Positions 50,997-60,422 of a DNA stretch of 64,000 nt are shown here, piece by piece (position 1 is the first letter of the stretch; each line of letters opens with the position of its first letter). The notes below the pieces were generated by a model. That model was not told the origin of the DNA, did no database searches, and saw only the letters and a program-made list of their open reading frames with translations. Both the position numbers and the translations under genes were made by a program. The stretch spans positions 1 to 64,000 of the forward strand of contig NZ_JANDBD010000015.1 in assembly GCF_024320865.1 (NCBI RefSeq), in the 5' to 3' direction. This stretch comes from Mycolicibacterium arenosum. Its GTDB lineage: Bacteria; Actinomycetota; Actinomycetes; Mycobacteriales; Mycobacteriaceae.

Positions 50997-52499
50997 CTAG
51001 GCGTTCGTGGTCAGTGCCGAGGGCGTCTTGTCGAGCTTGAGGACCTTGGTGCCGTACGCCCACACCTCTTCGAACAGCTTGGGCTCGTTGGACAGTTCGA
51101 TGCCCAGCGACGGGACCATCTCCTTGAGCTTCGGCTCCCAGGACGAGTACCTGTCGGCGAAGCAGCGCTCCATCACGTCGAGCATGGCCGGCACCGCGGT
51201 GGAGGCGCCCGGCGAGGCGCCGAGCAGACCCGCGATGGTGCCGTCGGCGGCGGCGAGCACGGTGGTGCCGAACTCGAGCACGCCCCCCGCGCCCTTCTTG
51301 CGGATGACCTGAACACGCTGCCCGGCGATGTCGAGCTCCCAATCGGAATCGACCGCGCTGGGGGCGAATTCGCGCAGCGCGTCGACCCGGTCGGCCTCGC
51401 TGAGCAGCAGCTGGCCGACCAGGTACTTGACCAGGCTCATCTCCGTCAGACCGACGCCCAGCATCGAGCCGATGTTGTTGGGCTTCACCGAGAACGGCAG
51501 ATCGGTGACCTTGCCCTGCTTGAGGAACTTCGGCGACCAGCCCGCGAACGGCCCGAACAGCAGGTACGACCGCCCGTTGATGACGCGGGTGTCCAGGTGC
51601 GGCACCGACATCGGCGGCGCACCGAGCGGCGGCGCACCGTACACCTTGGCCTGATGCGCTGCCGCGAGGGCGGGATTGCCGGTCCGCAGCCACTGACCAC
51701 CGACGGGGAAGCCGCCGAATCCCTTGGCCTCCTTGATGCCGGCCTTCTGCAGCAGCGGCAGCGCACCACCGCCCGCACCGAGGAAGACGAACTTCGCCTG
51801 GATGGATCGCTTGGAGCGCGTCCGGCGGTTGACGACCTTCACCGTCCAACTGCCGTCGGAGTTCTGGCTCAGGTCCCGCACGTCGTGCCCGAACAGTGTC
51901 GTCATACCGCGCTGTGCGGTGTAGCCGATCAACTGCTTCGACAGTGAGCCGAAGTCGACGTCGGTGCCGTCCTGCGTCCAGTTCAGCGCGACGGGCTCGG
52001 AGAAGTTGCGCCCCGCCGCCATCAGCGGCAGCCGACGGGTGAACTCGTCGCTGTCGTCGATGTACTCCATCGTCGCGAACAGCGGGTTCTGAACGAGAGT
52101 TTCGCGGCGGGCCTTGAGGTAGCCGATCTTGTCCGCACCGTGCACGAAGCTGACGTGCGGCACCGGATTCAGGAAGCTGCGGACGTCGGGCAGGATGCCG
52201 TTCTCGACCGCGTGCGCCCAGAACTGACGCGACACCTGGAACTGCTCGTTGACGTGGACGGCCTTCGTGATCTCGACGGTGCCGTCGGCACGCTGGGGGG
52301 TGTAGTTCAACTCACACAGCGCCGAGTGGCCGGTGCCCGCGTTGTTCCAGGGATCGCTGCTCTCGGCGGCCGCACCGTCGAGGCGCTCGATGAGCGTGAT
52401 CGACCAGTCGGGTTCCATGATCCGCAGCAGCGCACCGAGGGTGGCGCTCATGATCCCCGCGCCGACCAGCACAACGTCCGTTCTCGTCGTTTCAGACAC
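50997..52499 (-). CDS. mqo: Malate:quinone oxidoreductase
   Basis: The 500-residue FAD enzyme oxidises malate to oxaloacetate and passes electrons to menaquinone at the membrane. It has VLVGAGIMSATLGALL (FAD), WNNAGTGHSALCELNYTP, and FLGAGGGALPLLQKAGI, all typical of Mqo. The GTG at 52499 (VSETTRTDVVLVG) is the natural start; the long upstream frame is antisense to the lipase gene. Confidence 0.96.
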   Translation of the reverse strand: MSETTRTDVVLVGAGIMSATLGALLRIMEPDWSITLIERLDGAAAESSDPWNNAGTGHSALCELNYTPQRADGTVEITKAVHVNEQFQVSRQFWAHAVENGILPDVRSFLNPVPHVSFVHGADKIGYLKARRETLVQNPLFATMEYIDDSDEFTRRLPLMAAGRNFSEPVALNWTQDGTDVDFGSLSKQLIGYTAQRGMTTLFGHDVRDLSQNSDGSWTVKVVNRRTRSKRSIQAKFVFLGAGGGALPLLQKAGIKEAKGFGGFPVGGQWLRTGNPALAAAHQAKVYGAPPLGAPPMSVPHLDTRVINGRSYLLFGPFAGWSPKFLKQGKVTDLPFSVKPNNIGSMLGVGLTEMSLVKYLVGQLLLSEADRVDALREFAPSAVDSDWELDIAGQRVQVIRKKGAGGVLEFGTTVLAAADGTIAGLLGASPGASTAVPAMLDVMERCFADRYSSWEPKLKEMVPSLGIELSNEPKLFEEVWAYGTKVLKLDKTPSALTTNA

Positions 52500-52595
52500 C
52501 CTGATCGTCAGTCCTTCTCGATTGCGGCGTCCGCAGGTCGCGGCGCGTCGGGATACCAGATTATCCCGCCGCGGAATTCCGAACCCCGCCGAGGT

Positions 52596-52601
52596 TAAGG
52601 T
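52596..52601 (+). promoter_or_regulatory. -10 box TAAGGT of the lipase-mtr unit
   Basis: TAAGGT lies 6 nt before the GTG at 52608, giving a leaderless start of a lipase-mtr transcript. Confidence 0.5.
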
Positions 52602-52607
52602 GGCTGC

Positions 52608-53654
52608 GTGACACCGAGGGATGTCGCCGCCGGAGCGGCTCCGGCCTGGGAGTCCGACGTGCTGCCCGGTTATCAGCAGCACACCATTCCGCTGGGACCC
52701 GATCCGCACGGTGAGGGTGACCTGGTCGCGACACTCGTCCGCCGCGGCGAACCGGCGCCCGCGGCGCACGCCGTGATCACCCTGCACGGCTACACCGACT
52801 ACTTCTTCAACGCCGAACTCGGCGATCACTTCGCGTCCCGCGGGTTCGCGTTCTATGCGTTGGACCTGCACAAGTGCGGCCGATCCCGGCTCGAGGGCCA
52901 GACCCCGCACTTCACGACCGACCTCAAGAACTACGACACCGAACTGGCCCGTGCGCTGGCGATCGTCGCGGCCGAGACCGACGGCGCGCAGATCCTGATG
53001 TACGGGCACTCGGCGGGTGGGCTCGTCGTGACCCTCTGGCTGGACCGACTGCGCCAGTCCGGGGCGTTGACCGCCGCCGGCGTCGGCGGGCTGGTGTTGA
53101 ACAGCCCGTTTTTCGACCTGCACGGCCCCGCGATCCTGCGTGCCGCACCCACGTCGGCGGCGTTGATGGCGCTGGGCCGGTGGCGCAAGACCACGGTGAT
53201 CCGGAAGCCGATCGCCGAGGGCGGCTACGGGGCCACCCTGCATCGGGACTACTCGGGTGATTTCGATTACAACCTGGACTGGAAGCCTCTCGGCGGGTTC
53301 CCCGTGACGTTCGGCTGGATCAACGCGATCCGGCGAGGGCACGCCAAGCTGCACCGCGGCCTGGACGTCGGCGTGCCCAACCTCATTCTGCGTTCGGACC
53401 ACAGCGTGAGCGAGGCCCCTGACCCGGAGGCCATCCAGCGGGGCGACGCCGTGCTGGACGTCGCGCAGATCGCACGCTGGGCCGGCTGTGTGGGCAACCG
53501 GACGGTCGTCGTGCCGATCACCGACGCCAAGCACGACGTCTTCCTGTCCCTGCCCGCCCCGCGTGACGTCGCCTACCGCGAACTCGACGGCTGGCTGGAC
53601 TACTACCTCGGCGCTGAATCAGCCAGCGCCTCAACACAACCCGGACGGGACTGA
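52608..53654 (+). CDS. Alpha/beta hydrolase, lysophospholipase-like
   Basis: The 348-residue protein of the monoacylglycerol lipase / serine aminopeptidase S33 type has the oxyanion motif HGYTDYF, nucleophile YGHSAGGLVV, and Asp/His near LILRSDHSVSEAPD and DAKHDVFLS. No signal peptide. It probably acts on acyl esters. It is 4 nt upstream of mtr, as Rv2854-Rv2855 are in M. tuberculosis, but a shared function with mycothiol metabolism is not known. Confidence 0.87.
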   Translation: MTPRDVAAGAAPAWESDVLPGYQQHTIPLGPDPHGEGDLVATLVRRGEPAPAAHAVITLHGYTDYFFNAELGDHFASRGFAFYALDLHKCGRSRLEGQTPHFTTDLKNYDTELARALAIVAAETDGAQILMYGHSAGGLVVTLWLDRLRQSGALTAAGVGGLVLNSPFFDLHGPAILRAAPTSAALMALGRWRKTTVIRKPIAEGGYGATLHRDYSGDFDYNLDWKPLGGFPVTFGWINAIRRGHAKLHRGLDVGVPNLILRSDHSVSEAPDPEAIQRGDAVLDVAQIARWAGCVGNRTVVVPITDAKHDVFLSLPAPRDVAYRELDGWLDYYLGAESASASTQPGRD

Positions 53655-53658
53655 CCGC

Positions 53659-55059
53659 ATGGAGCACTTCGATCTCACGATCATCGGATCGGGATCGGGC
53701 AACAGCATCCCCGACCCGAGCGTCGACCCGCGCTACGCGTCGATGCGCATCGCGATGTGCGAGGAGGGCGAGCACTACGGCGGTACCTGCCTGAACGTCG
53801 GCTGCATCCCCACCAAGATGTTCGTGTACGCCGCCGAGGTGGCCCAAACCGTCAGGCACTCAAGTCGATACGGCATCGACGCGCACATCGACAAGGTGCG
53901 TTGGCCCGATGTCGTGGATCGCGTGTTCGGTCGCATCGATCCGCTCTCCGAGGGCGGCGAACGCTACCGCGGCGGCCTGCCCAACACCACGCTCTACCGG
54001 AGCCACGTCCGCTTCGGTGCTACCCAGCCCGATGGCCGCTACACGTTGCGCACCGACGCCGGTGACGCCTTCACCTCCGACAAGGTGGTGATCGCCGCCG
54101 GTTCCCGCATCCGCATCCCACCGGCCATCGCCGACTGCGGAGTGGCGTACGAGACGAGCGATACGATCATGCGGATCGCCGAACTCCCCGACCATCTGGT
54201 GATCGTCGGCGGCGGGTTCGTGGCGGCGGAGTTCGCGCACGTGTTCTCGGCACTCGGCGTCCGCATCACGATCGTGGTTCGCGGCGACGGCCTCCTGACC
54301 CACTGCGACGAGACGATCTGCCATCGCTTCACCGATCTCGCCGCCGAGAAGTGGGACGTCCGAACCCACGAGAACGTCATCGGGTCCCACCACGACGGCG
54401 AACGGATCGTGCTGGAACTCGACGACGGCAAGGAGATCAGCGCCGACATGCTGCTGGTGGCGACGGGTCGCGTCGCCAACGGCGACCGCCTCGACGCCGA
54501 GCAGGCCGGCGTCGATGTGGACGCCGACGGAATGGTCGTGGTGGACGACTACCAACGGACCACCGCCCGTGGGATCTTCGCGCTCGGCGACGTGTCCTCC
54601 GCCTATCAGCTCAAGCACGTCGCCAATCACGAGATGCGCGTCGTCCGGCACAACCTGATGCAGGACTGGGATGACACCGCGGCGATGGTCGCGTCCGACC
54701 ACCGCTTCGTTCCGTCGGCGGTGTTCACCAGCCCGCAGATCGCCACCGTCGGACTCACCGAGGCCGCGGCCAAGGCGGCCGGCCACGACGTGGTGGTGAA
54801 GGTGCAGAACTACGGCGACACGGCCTACGGCTGGGCGATGGAGGACACCACCGGCATCGCGAAGGTCATCGGCGACCGGGCCACCGGGCTCATTCTCGGG
54901 GCACACCTGATGGGCTATCAGGCCTCGACGTTGATCCAGCCCCTGATTCAGGCGATGAGCCTCGGTCAGACGGCGCAGGAGGTCGCCCGCGGCCAGTACT
55001 GGATCCACCCCGCGCTGTCCGAGATCGTCGAGAACGCCCTACTCAAGCTCTACGAGTAG
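53659..55059 (+). CDS. mtr: Mycothione reductase
   Basis: Mtr reduces mycothiol disulfide with NADPH. The 466-residue flavoprotein has the redox pair in GGTCLNVGCIPTKMFVYAAEV, a second nucleotide site IVGGGFVAAEFAHVFSALG, GIFALGDV, and the C-terminal catalytic His (YWIHPALSEIVENALL). Mycothiol is the actinobacterial glutathione substitute, which fits the host. The ATG is 4 nt after the lipase stop; the 3' end overlaps nicT by 10 nt. Confidence 0.95.
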   Translation: MEHFDLTIIGSGSGNSIPDPSVDPRYASMRIAMCEEGEHYGGTCLNVGCIPTKMFVYAAEVAQTVRHSSRYGIDAHIDKVRWPDVVDRVFGRIDPLSEGGERYRGGLPNTTLYRSHVRFGATQPDGRYTLRTDAGDAFTSDKVVIAAGSRIRIPPAIADCGVAYETSDTIMRIAELPDHLVIVGGGFVAAEFAHVFSALGVRITIVVRGDGLLTHCDETICHRFTDLAAEKWDVRTHENVIGSHHDGERIVLELDDGKEISADMLLVATGRVANGDRLDAEQAGVDVDADGMVVVDDYQRTTARGIFALGDVSSAYQLKHVANHEMRVVRHNLMQDWDDTAAMVASDHRFVPSAVFTSPQIATVGLTEAAAKAAGHDVVVKVQNYGDTAYGWAMEDTTGIAKVIGDRATGLILGAHLMGYQASTLIQPLIQAMSLGQTAQEVARGQYWIHPALSEIVENALLKLYE

Positions 55060-56141
55060 CGCTCCTCGACACGGCCGAAACGCCACACGGCGACGGCGAT
55101 CGCCCATGCGGCGAGCATCAGACCCACGATCAGGAATCCGACGAATTCCAGGTTGGCGGAACCGATGAGGGCGAGCGGTCCACTGTCGACGCCCAGCCGG
55201 TCGGCCAGCAGGCCGGCGAGCACGATGACGCCGATGACCAGTGCGATGATCACCGACAGAACGGTGACGGTCAGGTTGTAGTAGACCTTGCGCACCGGCT
55301 GGAGGAACGCCCAACCGTATGCCCGCGACATCAGGATGCTGTCGAGGGCGTCGAACAGGCTCATTCCCGCGGCGAACAGCACCGGCAGCACCAGGATCGC
55401 GTACCACGGCAGCGTCAGCGCCGCAGTGCCCGCGGCCAGTACCAGAAGCGCCACCTGCGTCGCGGTGTCGAACCCCAGGCCCATGAGCAGCCCGACCGGG
55501 TAGAGGTGCCACGGCTTGCTGACCCGGCTCATCACGCGACCGAGCAGTCGGGCGAGGAAGCCGCGGTTGTTCAGCTGTCGTTCCAGTTCGGCTTCGTCGA
55601 GCTCGCCGTTTCGCATCTGCTTGAACACCTTGGCGATACCGACGACCGCGATCAGGTTGGTCAGCCCGATCAGGATGAGGAAGGTGCCCGCGACCACGGA
55701 GCCGATCAATCCGAGCGTCTGAAGCATCGGCGAGTTCTCGTCCTGCACCGGACCCACCACCGCGCGGACGCCGATGGCCAGCAGGAACGCCAACCCGAAC
55801 ACGACGCTGGAGTGCCCTAGCGAGAACCAGAAGCCGGCGGATAGCGACCTCTTCCCCTCGCCGACCAGCTTGCGCGTGGTGTTGTCGATGACGGCGATGT
55901 GGTCGGCGTCGAACGCGTGACGAACGCCGAGCAGGTAGGCGGTAACGCCGAGCCCGATGCCGAAGACCCCGGCCGAACCCAGGGTGATGTGCTGCGGTGC
56001 AACACCGAAAACCAGTACGCCCCAACCGAATACGTGCAGCAGGAGAACGACGCCGCCGATGGCGGCGATCGTCCTCCAGTCGGTCCTGTCGAACCTGGTC
56101 GCAGTCGCCTGCGTTGGCTGCGCCGTCACCGAAGCGGTCAT
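55050..56141 (-). CDS. nicT: Nickel/cobalt transporter NicT (HoxN/NixA family)
   Basis: The 363-residue membrane protein has about eight hydrophobic helices and the family signatures RHAFDADHIAVIDNTTRK and LGFDTATQ. It imports Ni2+ or Co2+; cobalamin genes in this window give cobalt a use, and urease or hydrogenase would use nickel. Minus-strand TAGGGT (56148-56153) is 6 nt from the ATG, so it has its own leaderless promoter. No B12 riboswitch is visible upstream. Confidence 0.94.
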   Translation of the reverse strand: MTASVTAQPTQATATRFDRTDWRTIAAIGGVVLLLHVFGWGVLVFGVAPQHITLGSAGVFGIGLGVTAYLLGVRHAFDADHIAVIDNTTRKLVGEGKRSLSAGFWFSLGHSSVVFGLAFLLAIGVRAVVGPVQDENSPMLQTLGLIGSVVAGTFLILIGLTNLIAVVGIAKVFKQMRNGELDEAELERQLNNRGFLARLLGRVMSRVSKPWHLYPVGLLMGLGFDTATQVALLVLAAGTAALTLPWYAILVLPVLFAAGMSLFDALDSILMSRAYGWAFLQPVRKVYYNLTVTVLSVIIALVIGVIVLAGLLADRLGVDSGPLALIGSANLEFVGFLIVGLMLAAWAIAVAVWRFGRVEERYS

Positions 56142-56147
56142 GCTACG

Positions 56148-56153
56148 ACCCTA
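56148..56153 (-). promoter_or_regulatory. nicT -10 box TAGGGT
   Basis: TAGGGT on the minus strand lies 6 nt before the nicT ATG. The 68-bp gap upstream holds no obvious palindrome. Confidence 0.5.
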
Positions 56154-56209
56154 TGGTGACGACCGACGCCTGTCTAGCTGTTCAGATGGGCAGGTCCACG
56201 CCCGTCCGG

Positions 56210-57034
56210 TCAGCGCTTGGTGGCGGTGACCAGAAGGTATTCGGCCTCCCAGGCCCCATCGCGCTGCGTCCTGGTGAGGAAATCCAGGAAATCCGTGTCC
56301 AGTGCGTCGCGCTGCTCCGGCTTGTCAGCATTGAAGTTGTACACGGAGATGGTCGGACCGTAGTTGCGCTTCCAGTACTCGCGGAAGTCCAGCGGTTCCG
56401 CGCAGTGGTCCAGCGTGACGGTCTGACGCCGCAGCACCAGGTCCTCGACCCGGTCACCGAACAGTGCGCCGACGTGCTCCTCGCTACCCCACAGCGGCGC
56501 CGGGCTGGCCCCGGGTGGCGGCGGTGGAGCGTACGGCTTCATGGTCGCGAACAGCTGGCCGATGAAGCCTTCGGGGGTCCAGTTGATGAGGCCGATGGTC
56601 CCACCGGGTCGGCACACCCGGACCAGTTCGTCGGCCACCACCTGGTGATGCGGTGCGAACATGGCGCCCACGCAGGACATCACCACGTCGAAGCTGTTGT
56701 CCGCGAACGGCATCGCCTCGGCGTCAGCTTCGACCCACTCCAGTTCCACGCCGTGGCCGGACGCGATGCGCCTGCCCTCCTCGAACAGCTCCGGCGTCAG
56801 GTCGCTCGCGGTCACGATCGCGCCGCGCGCCGCCGCCGGGATGGCCGCGTTACCCGAGCCGGCCGCGACGTCGAGCACGCGGTCACCCTCCCGCACACCG
56901 CATGCCCGCACCAGTTCGGGTCCGAGCTCGGGAATGAGTTGCGCGGCTACGGCCGGGTAGTCACCGGATGCCCACAGTGCGCGGTGTTTCGACTTCAACG
57001 CGCGGTCGGCATCTCGTTCGTCAGTAATGCTCAT
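56210..57034 (-). CDS. SAM-dependent methyltransferase
   Basis: The 274-residue class I methyltransferase of the UbiE/Methyltransf_11 type has the SAM motif VLDVAAGSGNAAIPAAARGAIVTASDLTPELFEEG, EADAEAMPF and SCVGAMFAPHHQVVADELVRVCRPGG. The substrate is unknown. A strong AGGAGGGGAG precedes the ATG. It lies between the ArsR gene and nicT on the same strand. Confidence 0.85.
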   Translation of the reverse strand: MSITDERDADRALKSKHRALWASGDYPAVAAQLIPELGPELVRACGVREGDRVLDVAAGSGNAAIPAAARGAIVTASDLTPELFEEGRRIASGHGVELEWVEADAEAMPFADNSFDVVMSCVGAMFAPHHQVVADELVRVCRPGGTIGLINWTPEGFIGQLFATMKPYAPPPPPGASPAPLWGSEEHVGALFGDRVEDLVLRRQTVTLDHCAEPLDFREYWKRNYGPTISVYNFNADKPEQRDALDTDFLDFLTRTQRDGAWEAEYLLVTATKR

Positions 57035-57122
57035 CTCCCCTCCTCAGGGGTTCGTGGTATCAACCTGACGATCGTCGCGCTGCGCGCTTGGGAAATTCTT
57101 TGAACGGCGTGAAATGCCCAGA

Positions 57123-57449
57123 TCAGTTGTGGTGATGGCGGGCGCCGATCCAGTGCAGCAGGTCGTGCACGGTGGCGTCGTCGAGCCGGTAACTCACCGA
57201 CCGACCGGAGCGGGTACTGGTCACCCAACCCTGCCCGCGCAGCACCCGAAGCGCTTGGGAGACCGCGTTCTCCGATCGTCCCAGCGCGGCAGCCAGGTCG
57301 CTCACGCAGATCCCCGGTGCCCGGTGCAGGCTCAGCAGGATCTCCAGCCTGTGCGGATCGGACAGCAGGTCGAATCGCCGCGCCCAGCCCGGCGTATCGA
57401 CGTCGGCCAGCGCCGACGACGCCAGATCCACCACGGACTGATCCTCCAC
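57123..57449 (-). CDS. ArsR/SmtB-family metal-type repressor
   Basis: The 108-residue winged-helix protein (DLLSDPHRLEILLSLHRAPGICVSDLAAALGRSENAVSQALRVLRGQGWV) has a C-terminal helix with D90, D91, H95, H99 and H105-H107, resembling the alpha-5 metal site of SmtB/NmtR/KmtR-type sensors but with altered spacing. A single Cys (C48) precedes the recognition region. Upstream of the methyltransferase and nicT, a nickel/cobalt-sensing role is reasonable but unproven. The GTG is leaderless (TACATT, 57456-57461, 6-nt gap). Confidence 0.85.
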   Translation of the reverse strand: MEDQSVVDLASSALADVDTPGWARRFDLLSDPHRLEILLSLHRAPGICVSDLAAALGRSENAVSQALRVLRGQGWVTSTRSGRSVSYRLDDATVHDLLHWIGARHHHN

Positions 57450-57455
57450 CCTGCA

Positions 57456-57461
57456 AATGTA
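57456..57461 (-). promoter_or_regulatory. -10 box TACATT of the ArsR gene
   Basis: TACATT on the minus strand lies 6 nt before the ArsR GTG at 57449. Confidence 0.5.
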
Positions 57462-57488
57462 GTCCCGGACCGACGTGGACGTACGCTG

Positions 57489-60374
57489 CTAGCCCGGTGT
57501 TTCCAGTAGGCGACGCAGACACGCGTCGGCGAACGCGAGGGTTTCTGGCCCCGACAGCGACGACTGGCCGGTGTCGAGGCCACCGGACGCCGCCGCGCCG
57601 CCACCGTGATAGCCCGCGGAGCTCATGGCGCGTTGCAGTGTCGCGGCGTCGTCGTCGGCGCCGACGCGGTACAGCAGGTCCCGCGTGTAGCGGAACGCGT
57701 GCCAGTGCTGGCTGATCGGGCCGGGCCCCGCCTGGCTCCAGTGGTCGTTCACCTCGCGCAGCATCCGGGCGGCCACGGCGGGTCGGCCACGGGCCGCGTG
57801 GACCGCCGCCGTCTCCATGCGACCGATACCGGTCATGAAGTTGTTCTGCACCGGCGTCGCGAGCGCGATCGCCCGGCTGAGGTGGTCGAGCGCCTGCACG
57901 TGGTCGGTCGACTTGAGCGCCCGGCCCATCGCGTTCAGCGCCATCGCCGTCGTACTCGGGCTTCCGCCGGGTAACGCGAGACGCAGGGCCTTCTCGGCAG
58001 CGGGGATGCCGTCCTCCGGTGCGCCCAGGAAGTCGTGTCCGATGGTGATGTTGTAGAGCACCCACACTTCTCGCGCGAGTTCACCGGTGCCCTGTAGTCG
58101 TCGGAGTTCGGTTTCGTAGTGCGCCAGCGCTCCGGCCGCGTCGCCCTCGACGAGGATCATGTCGGCGACCGAGTCGTCGGGGTAGGCGAGGTACTGCGTA
58201 CCCGCGGGCGGTCTGCGACAAGCGGCCAGTTCGGCGAACTCCCGCACCCGCGTCCACTGCCCCAGCACCCACGCGCCGCGGGCGGCGACACCGACCGCCG
58301 CGGGAAACAGCGGATGGTCGTGGTCCGCCAGCGAGATCACCCGCTCCACCCAGTCCATCGAGTGATAACCGACCCGCAGGTGCACCAGTTCGGGCAGTGT
58401 CACCACGATCCGCAGGGCGAGGTCCATGTCGTCGCCCGCCATCGCCTTGCCGACGGCTGTGCGAAGGTTGTCGAAATCCGGTGCGGTGAAGGTGGTTCCG
58501 GCGGTGGGCGCCATTCGATCGATCCACCGCTGCTCGCCGGGTCCGCGCACCTCCAGTGAGCCCCGCTCGAAGAGCTCGGCGAAGTAACGCGCGTGCCTCG
58601 ATGCGTAGACCCGATCCTGGCCGCGTTCCTCCAACCGCTCCCGGCCGTAGGCGCGCAGCGTCTCCAGCAGCGCGTAGCGGGTGAAGGCCGCGTGGCGGAA
58701 CACGCTCACCATCGACTTGTCGATGAGGCTGGTGAGCAACTCGAGCGTGTCATCCTCGTCATCGCCGTCGTCCGCACACACACCGTGTGCGGCCTCCAGG
58801 TCGAAGGTGCCCGCGAACACCGAAAGCCTGGCGAACAGCGCCTGTTCGCGGTCCGCCAGCAGCCGGTACGACCAGTCGATCGTGGCCGCGACGCTGTGCT
58901 GACGGGGGTGGGATCCGCGGGCGCCGCCGGTGAGCAGGCGCAGCCGGTCGAGACGTCGCGCCACGTCGAGGCTGCTCATCGCCCGCAGGCGTGCGGCGGC
59001 GAGTTCGATGGCCAGGGGCACGCCGTCCAGACGCCTGCATATCTCGGCGACGGCGCCGATGGGCTCGGCCTCGAGGTCGAAGTCGGGCCGCACGCCGCGT
59101 GCTCGCTCGGCGAACAACTGCTCGGCCTCGTGCAGCGGCATGGGCTCGACGGGGAGCAGACGTTCCAGTCCGATGCCCAGTGGCTCACGGCTCGTCGCCA
59201 GCACCGACACTCCCCCGCACTCGGTGGTGATGCGGTCGACCAGCGCCGCCGCGTCGTCGAGAACGTGCTCGCAGTTGTCGATGAGCAACAGCACCCGCCG
59301 TGTCCGCAGATGGCCGAGCACCGCCTCGATTGGTGCGAGCTTGCGGCCGTGGGCGAGCCCGAGAGCCACGGCAACGGCCTCGCTCACGGCCGCCCCGTCG
59401 CTCACCGGCGCCAACTCGCAACTCCACACGCCATCCGGGTAGTCGTCCTGAACGCGATCGGCGGCCTCGAACGCGAGCCGCGTCTTGCCGACTCCGCCGA
59501 CGCCGGTGAGCGTCAGCGCGGTGCCGGACTCCAGGGCCGCGGTGATTCGGGGCAGGACCTCGGTCCGGCCGACGAATCTGGCGCCTCGCCGCGAAATCAG
59601 TTGCGGTGCCGGTATGTTCGCAGGGACTCGCCGCTCGGGAGGCTGCGATCCAGCGAGAACCTCCTGATGAACGGCGCGCAGCGTCGGGGAGGGCTCGATA
59701 CCGAGCTCGTCGACCAGCCGTTCACGCATCTGCCGATAGGTTTCGAGAGCGTCGGCCTGTCGGCCGCAGCGCGACTGCGCCAGCATGAGTTGGCCCGCGA
59801 GCCGTTCGTCGAGGGGATGCGCCTGCAGTCCGGTCACCAGTTCCGCTACCAGCTCCGTGTGCATACCGGCCCGCAGCGCCGCGTCGTTGCGATCCAAGAT
59901 CACCGAAAGACGCTCGGCCTCAATCGAGTTGCGGGTCTCGTTGATCCAGGGCGTGTCGATGCCGGCGAGCGGCTCGCCCCGCCACAACGCCAGCGCCTCG
60001 TCGAACGTCCTCGCCGCCTCGCCCGCGTCGGAGTGCGCGCGCGCAGTCAGGGCGAGCGCCCGGAAGCGGTGCAGATCCACTGCGTCGGCATCGGCCGTCA
60101 GCGTGTAGCCGACGGACCCGCGGATGATCCCCACACCGTCGAGATCCCGCAGCGATTGCCGAAGGCGGGAGACGTACGCGGCCAACGCATTGCGCGCACG
60201 GTGCGGAGGCTCGTCGGCCCAGACCCTGTCGATCAGTTGATCCGTCGGGACCGGGCGGTTGACGTCGACCAGCAGGCACGCCAGAACGCAGGCCTGCCGC
60301 GCATGCCCGATAACGAGGCGCTCGCCGTCGACGCGCGCCTCGATCTCGCCGAGTAGCTGGAAACTCACCCCCAT
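57489..60374 (-). CDS. SARP-type regulator with NB-ARC ATPase and TPR domains (AfsR-like)
   Basis: The 961-residue protein has an OmpR-like DNA-binding domain (1-95), a BTAD helical domain (about 100-245), an NB-ARC/STAND ATPase (LTGVGGVGKTRLAFEA, RRVLLLIDNCEHVLDDAAALVDRI, ATSREPLGI, RRLDGVPLAIELAAARL) and a helical TPR-like C-terminal third. It resembles Streptomyces AfsR and mycobacterial LuxR/EmbR-type STAND regulators that activate operons on a signal. It starts 48 nt after the PGRS-like gene and may share its transcript. The GTG at 60368 is an alternative start. Confidence 0.88.
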   Translation of the reverse strand: MGVSFQLLGEIEARVDGERLVIGHARQACVLACLLVDVNRPVPTDQLIDRVWADEPPHRARNALAAYVSRLRQSLRDLDGVGIIRGSVGYTLTADADAVDLHRFRALALTARAHSDAGEAARTFDEALALWRGEPLAGIDTPWINETRNSIEAERLSVILDRNDAALRAGMHTELVAELVTGLQAHPLDERLAGQLMLAQSRCGRQADALETYRQMRERLVDELGIEPSPTLRAVHQEVLAGSQPPERRVPANIPAPQLISRRGARFVGRTEVLPRITAALESGTALTLTGVGGVGKTRLAFEAADRVQDDYPDGVWSCELAPVSDGAAVSEAVAVALGLAHGRKLAPIEAVLGHLRTRRVLLLIDNCEHVLDDAAALVDRITTECGGVSVLATSREPLGIGLERLLPVEPMPLHEAEQLFAERARGVRPDFDLEAEPIGAVAEICRRLDGVPLAIELAAARLRAMSSLDVARRLDRLRLLTGGARGSHPRQHSVAATIDWSYRLLADREQALFARLSVFAGTFDLEAAHGVCADDGDDEDDTLELLTSLIDKSMVSVFRHAAFTRYALLETLRAYGRERLEERGQDRVYASRHARYFAELFERGSLEVRGPGEQRWIDRMAPTAGTTFTAPDFDNLRTAVGKAMAGDDMDLALRIVVTLPELVHLRVGYHSMDWVERVISLADHDHPLFPAAVGVAARGAWVLGQWTRVREFAELAACRRPPAGTQYLAYPDDSVADMILVEGDAAGALAHYETELRRLQGTGELAREVWVLYNITIGHDFLGAPEDGIPAAEKALRLALPGGSPSTTAMALNAMGRALKSTDHVQALDHLSRAIALATPVQNNFMTGIGRMETAAVHAARGRPAVAARMLREVNDHWSQAGPGPISQHWHAFRYTRDLLYRVGADDDAATLQRAMSSAGYHGGGAAASGGLDTGQSSLSGPETLAFADACLRRLLETPG

Positions 60375-60422
60375 CCCCTACAGGGTCCCGCAAGTTTCCC
60401 CACCGCGGGTGATCTTGACGCA

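Noticed and set aside
56142..56209. A cobalamin riboswitch upstream of nicT
   Set aside because: The gap is only 68 bp and nicT appears leaderless; no B12-box-like sequence is present.
58593..60356. A 587-codon open frame antisense to the SARP regulator
   Set aside because: Antisense GC artefact; the minus-strand protein has complete known domains.
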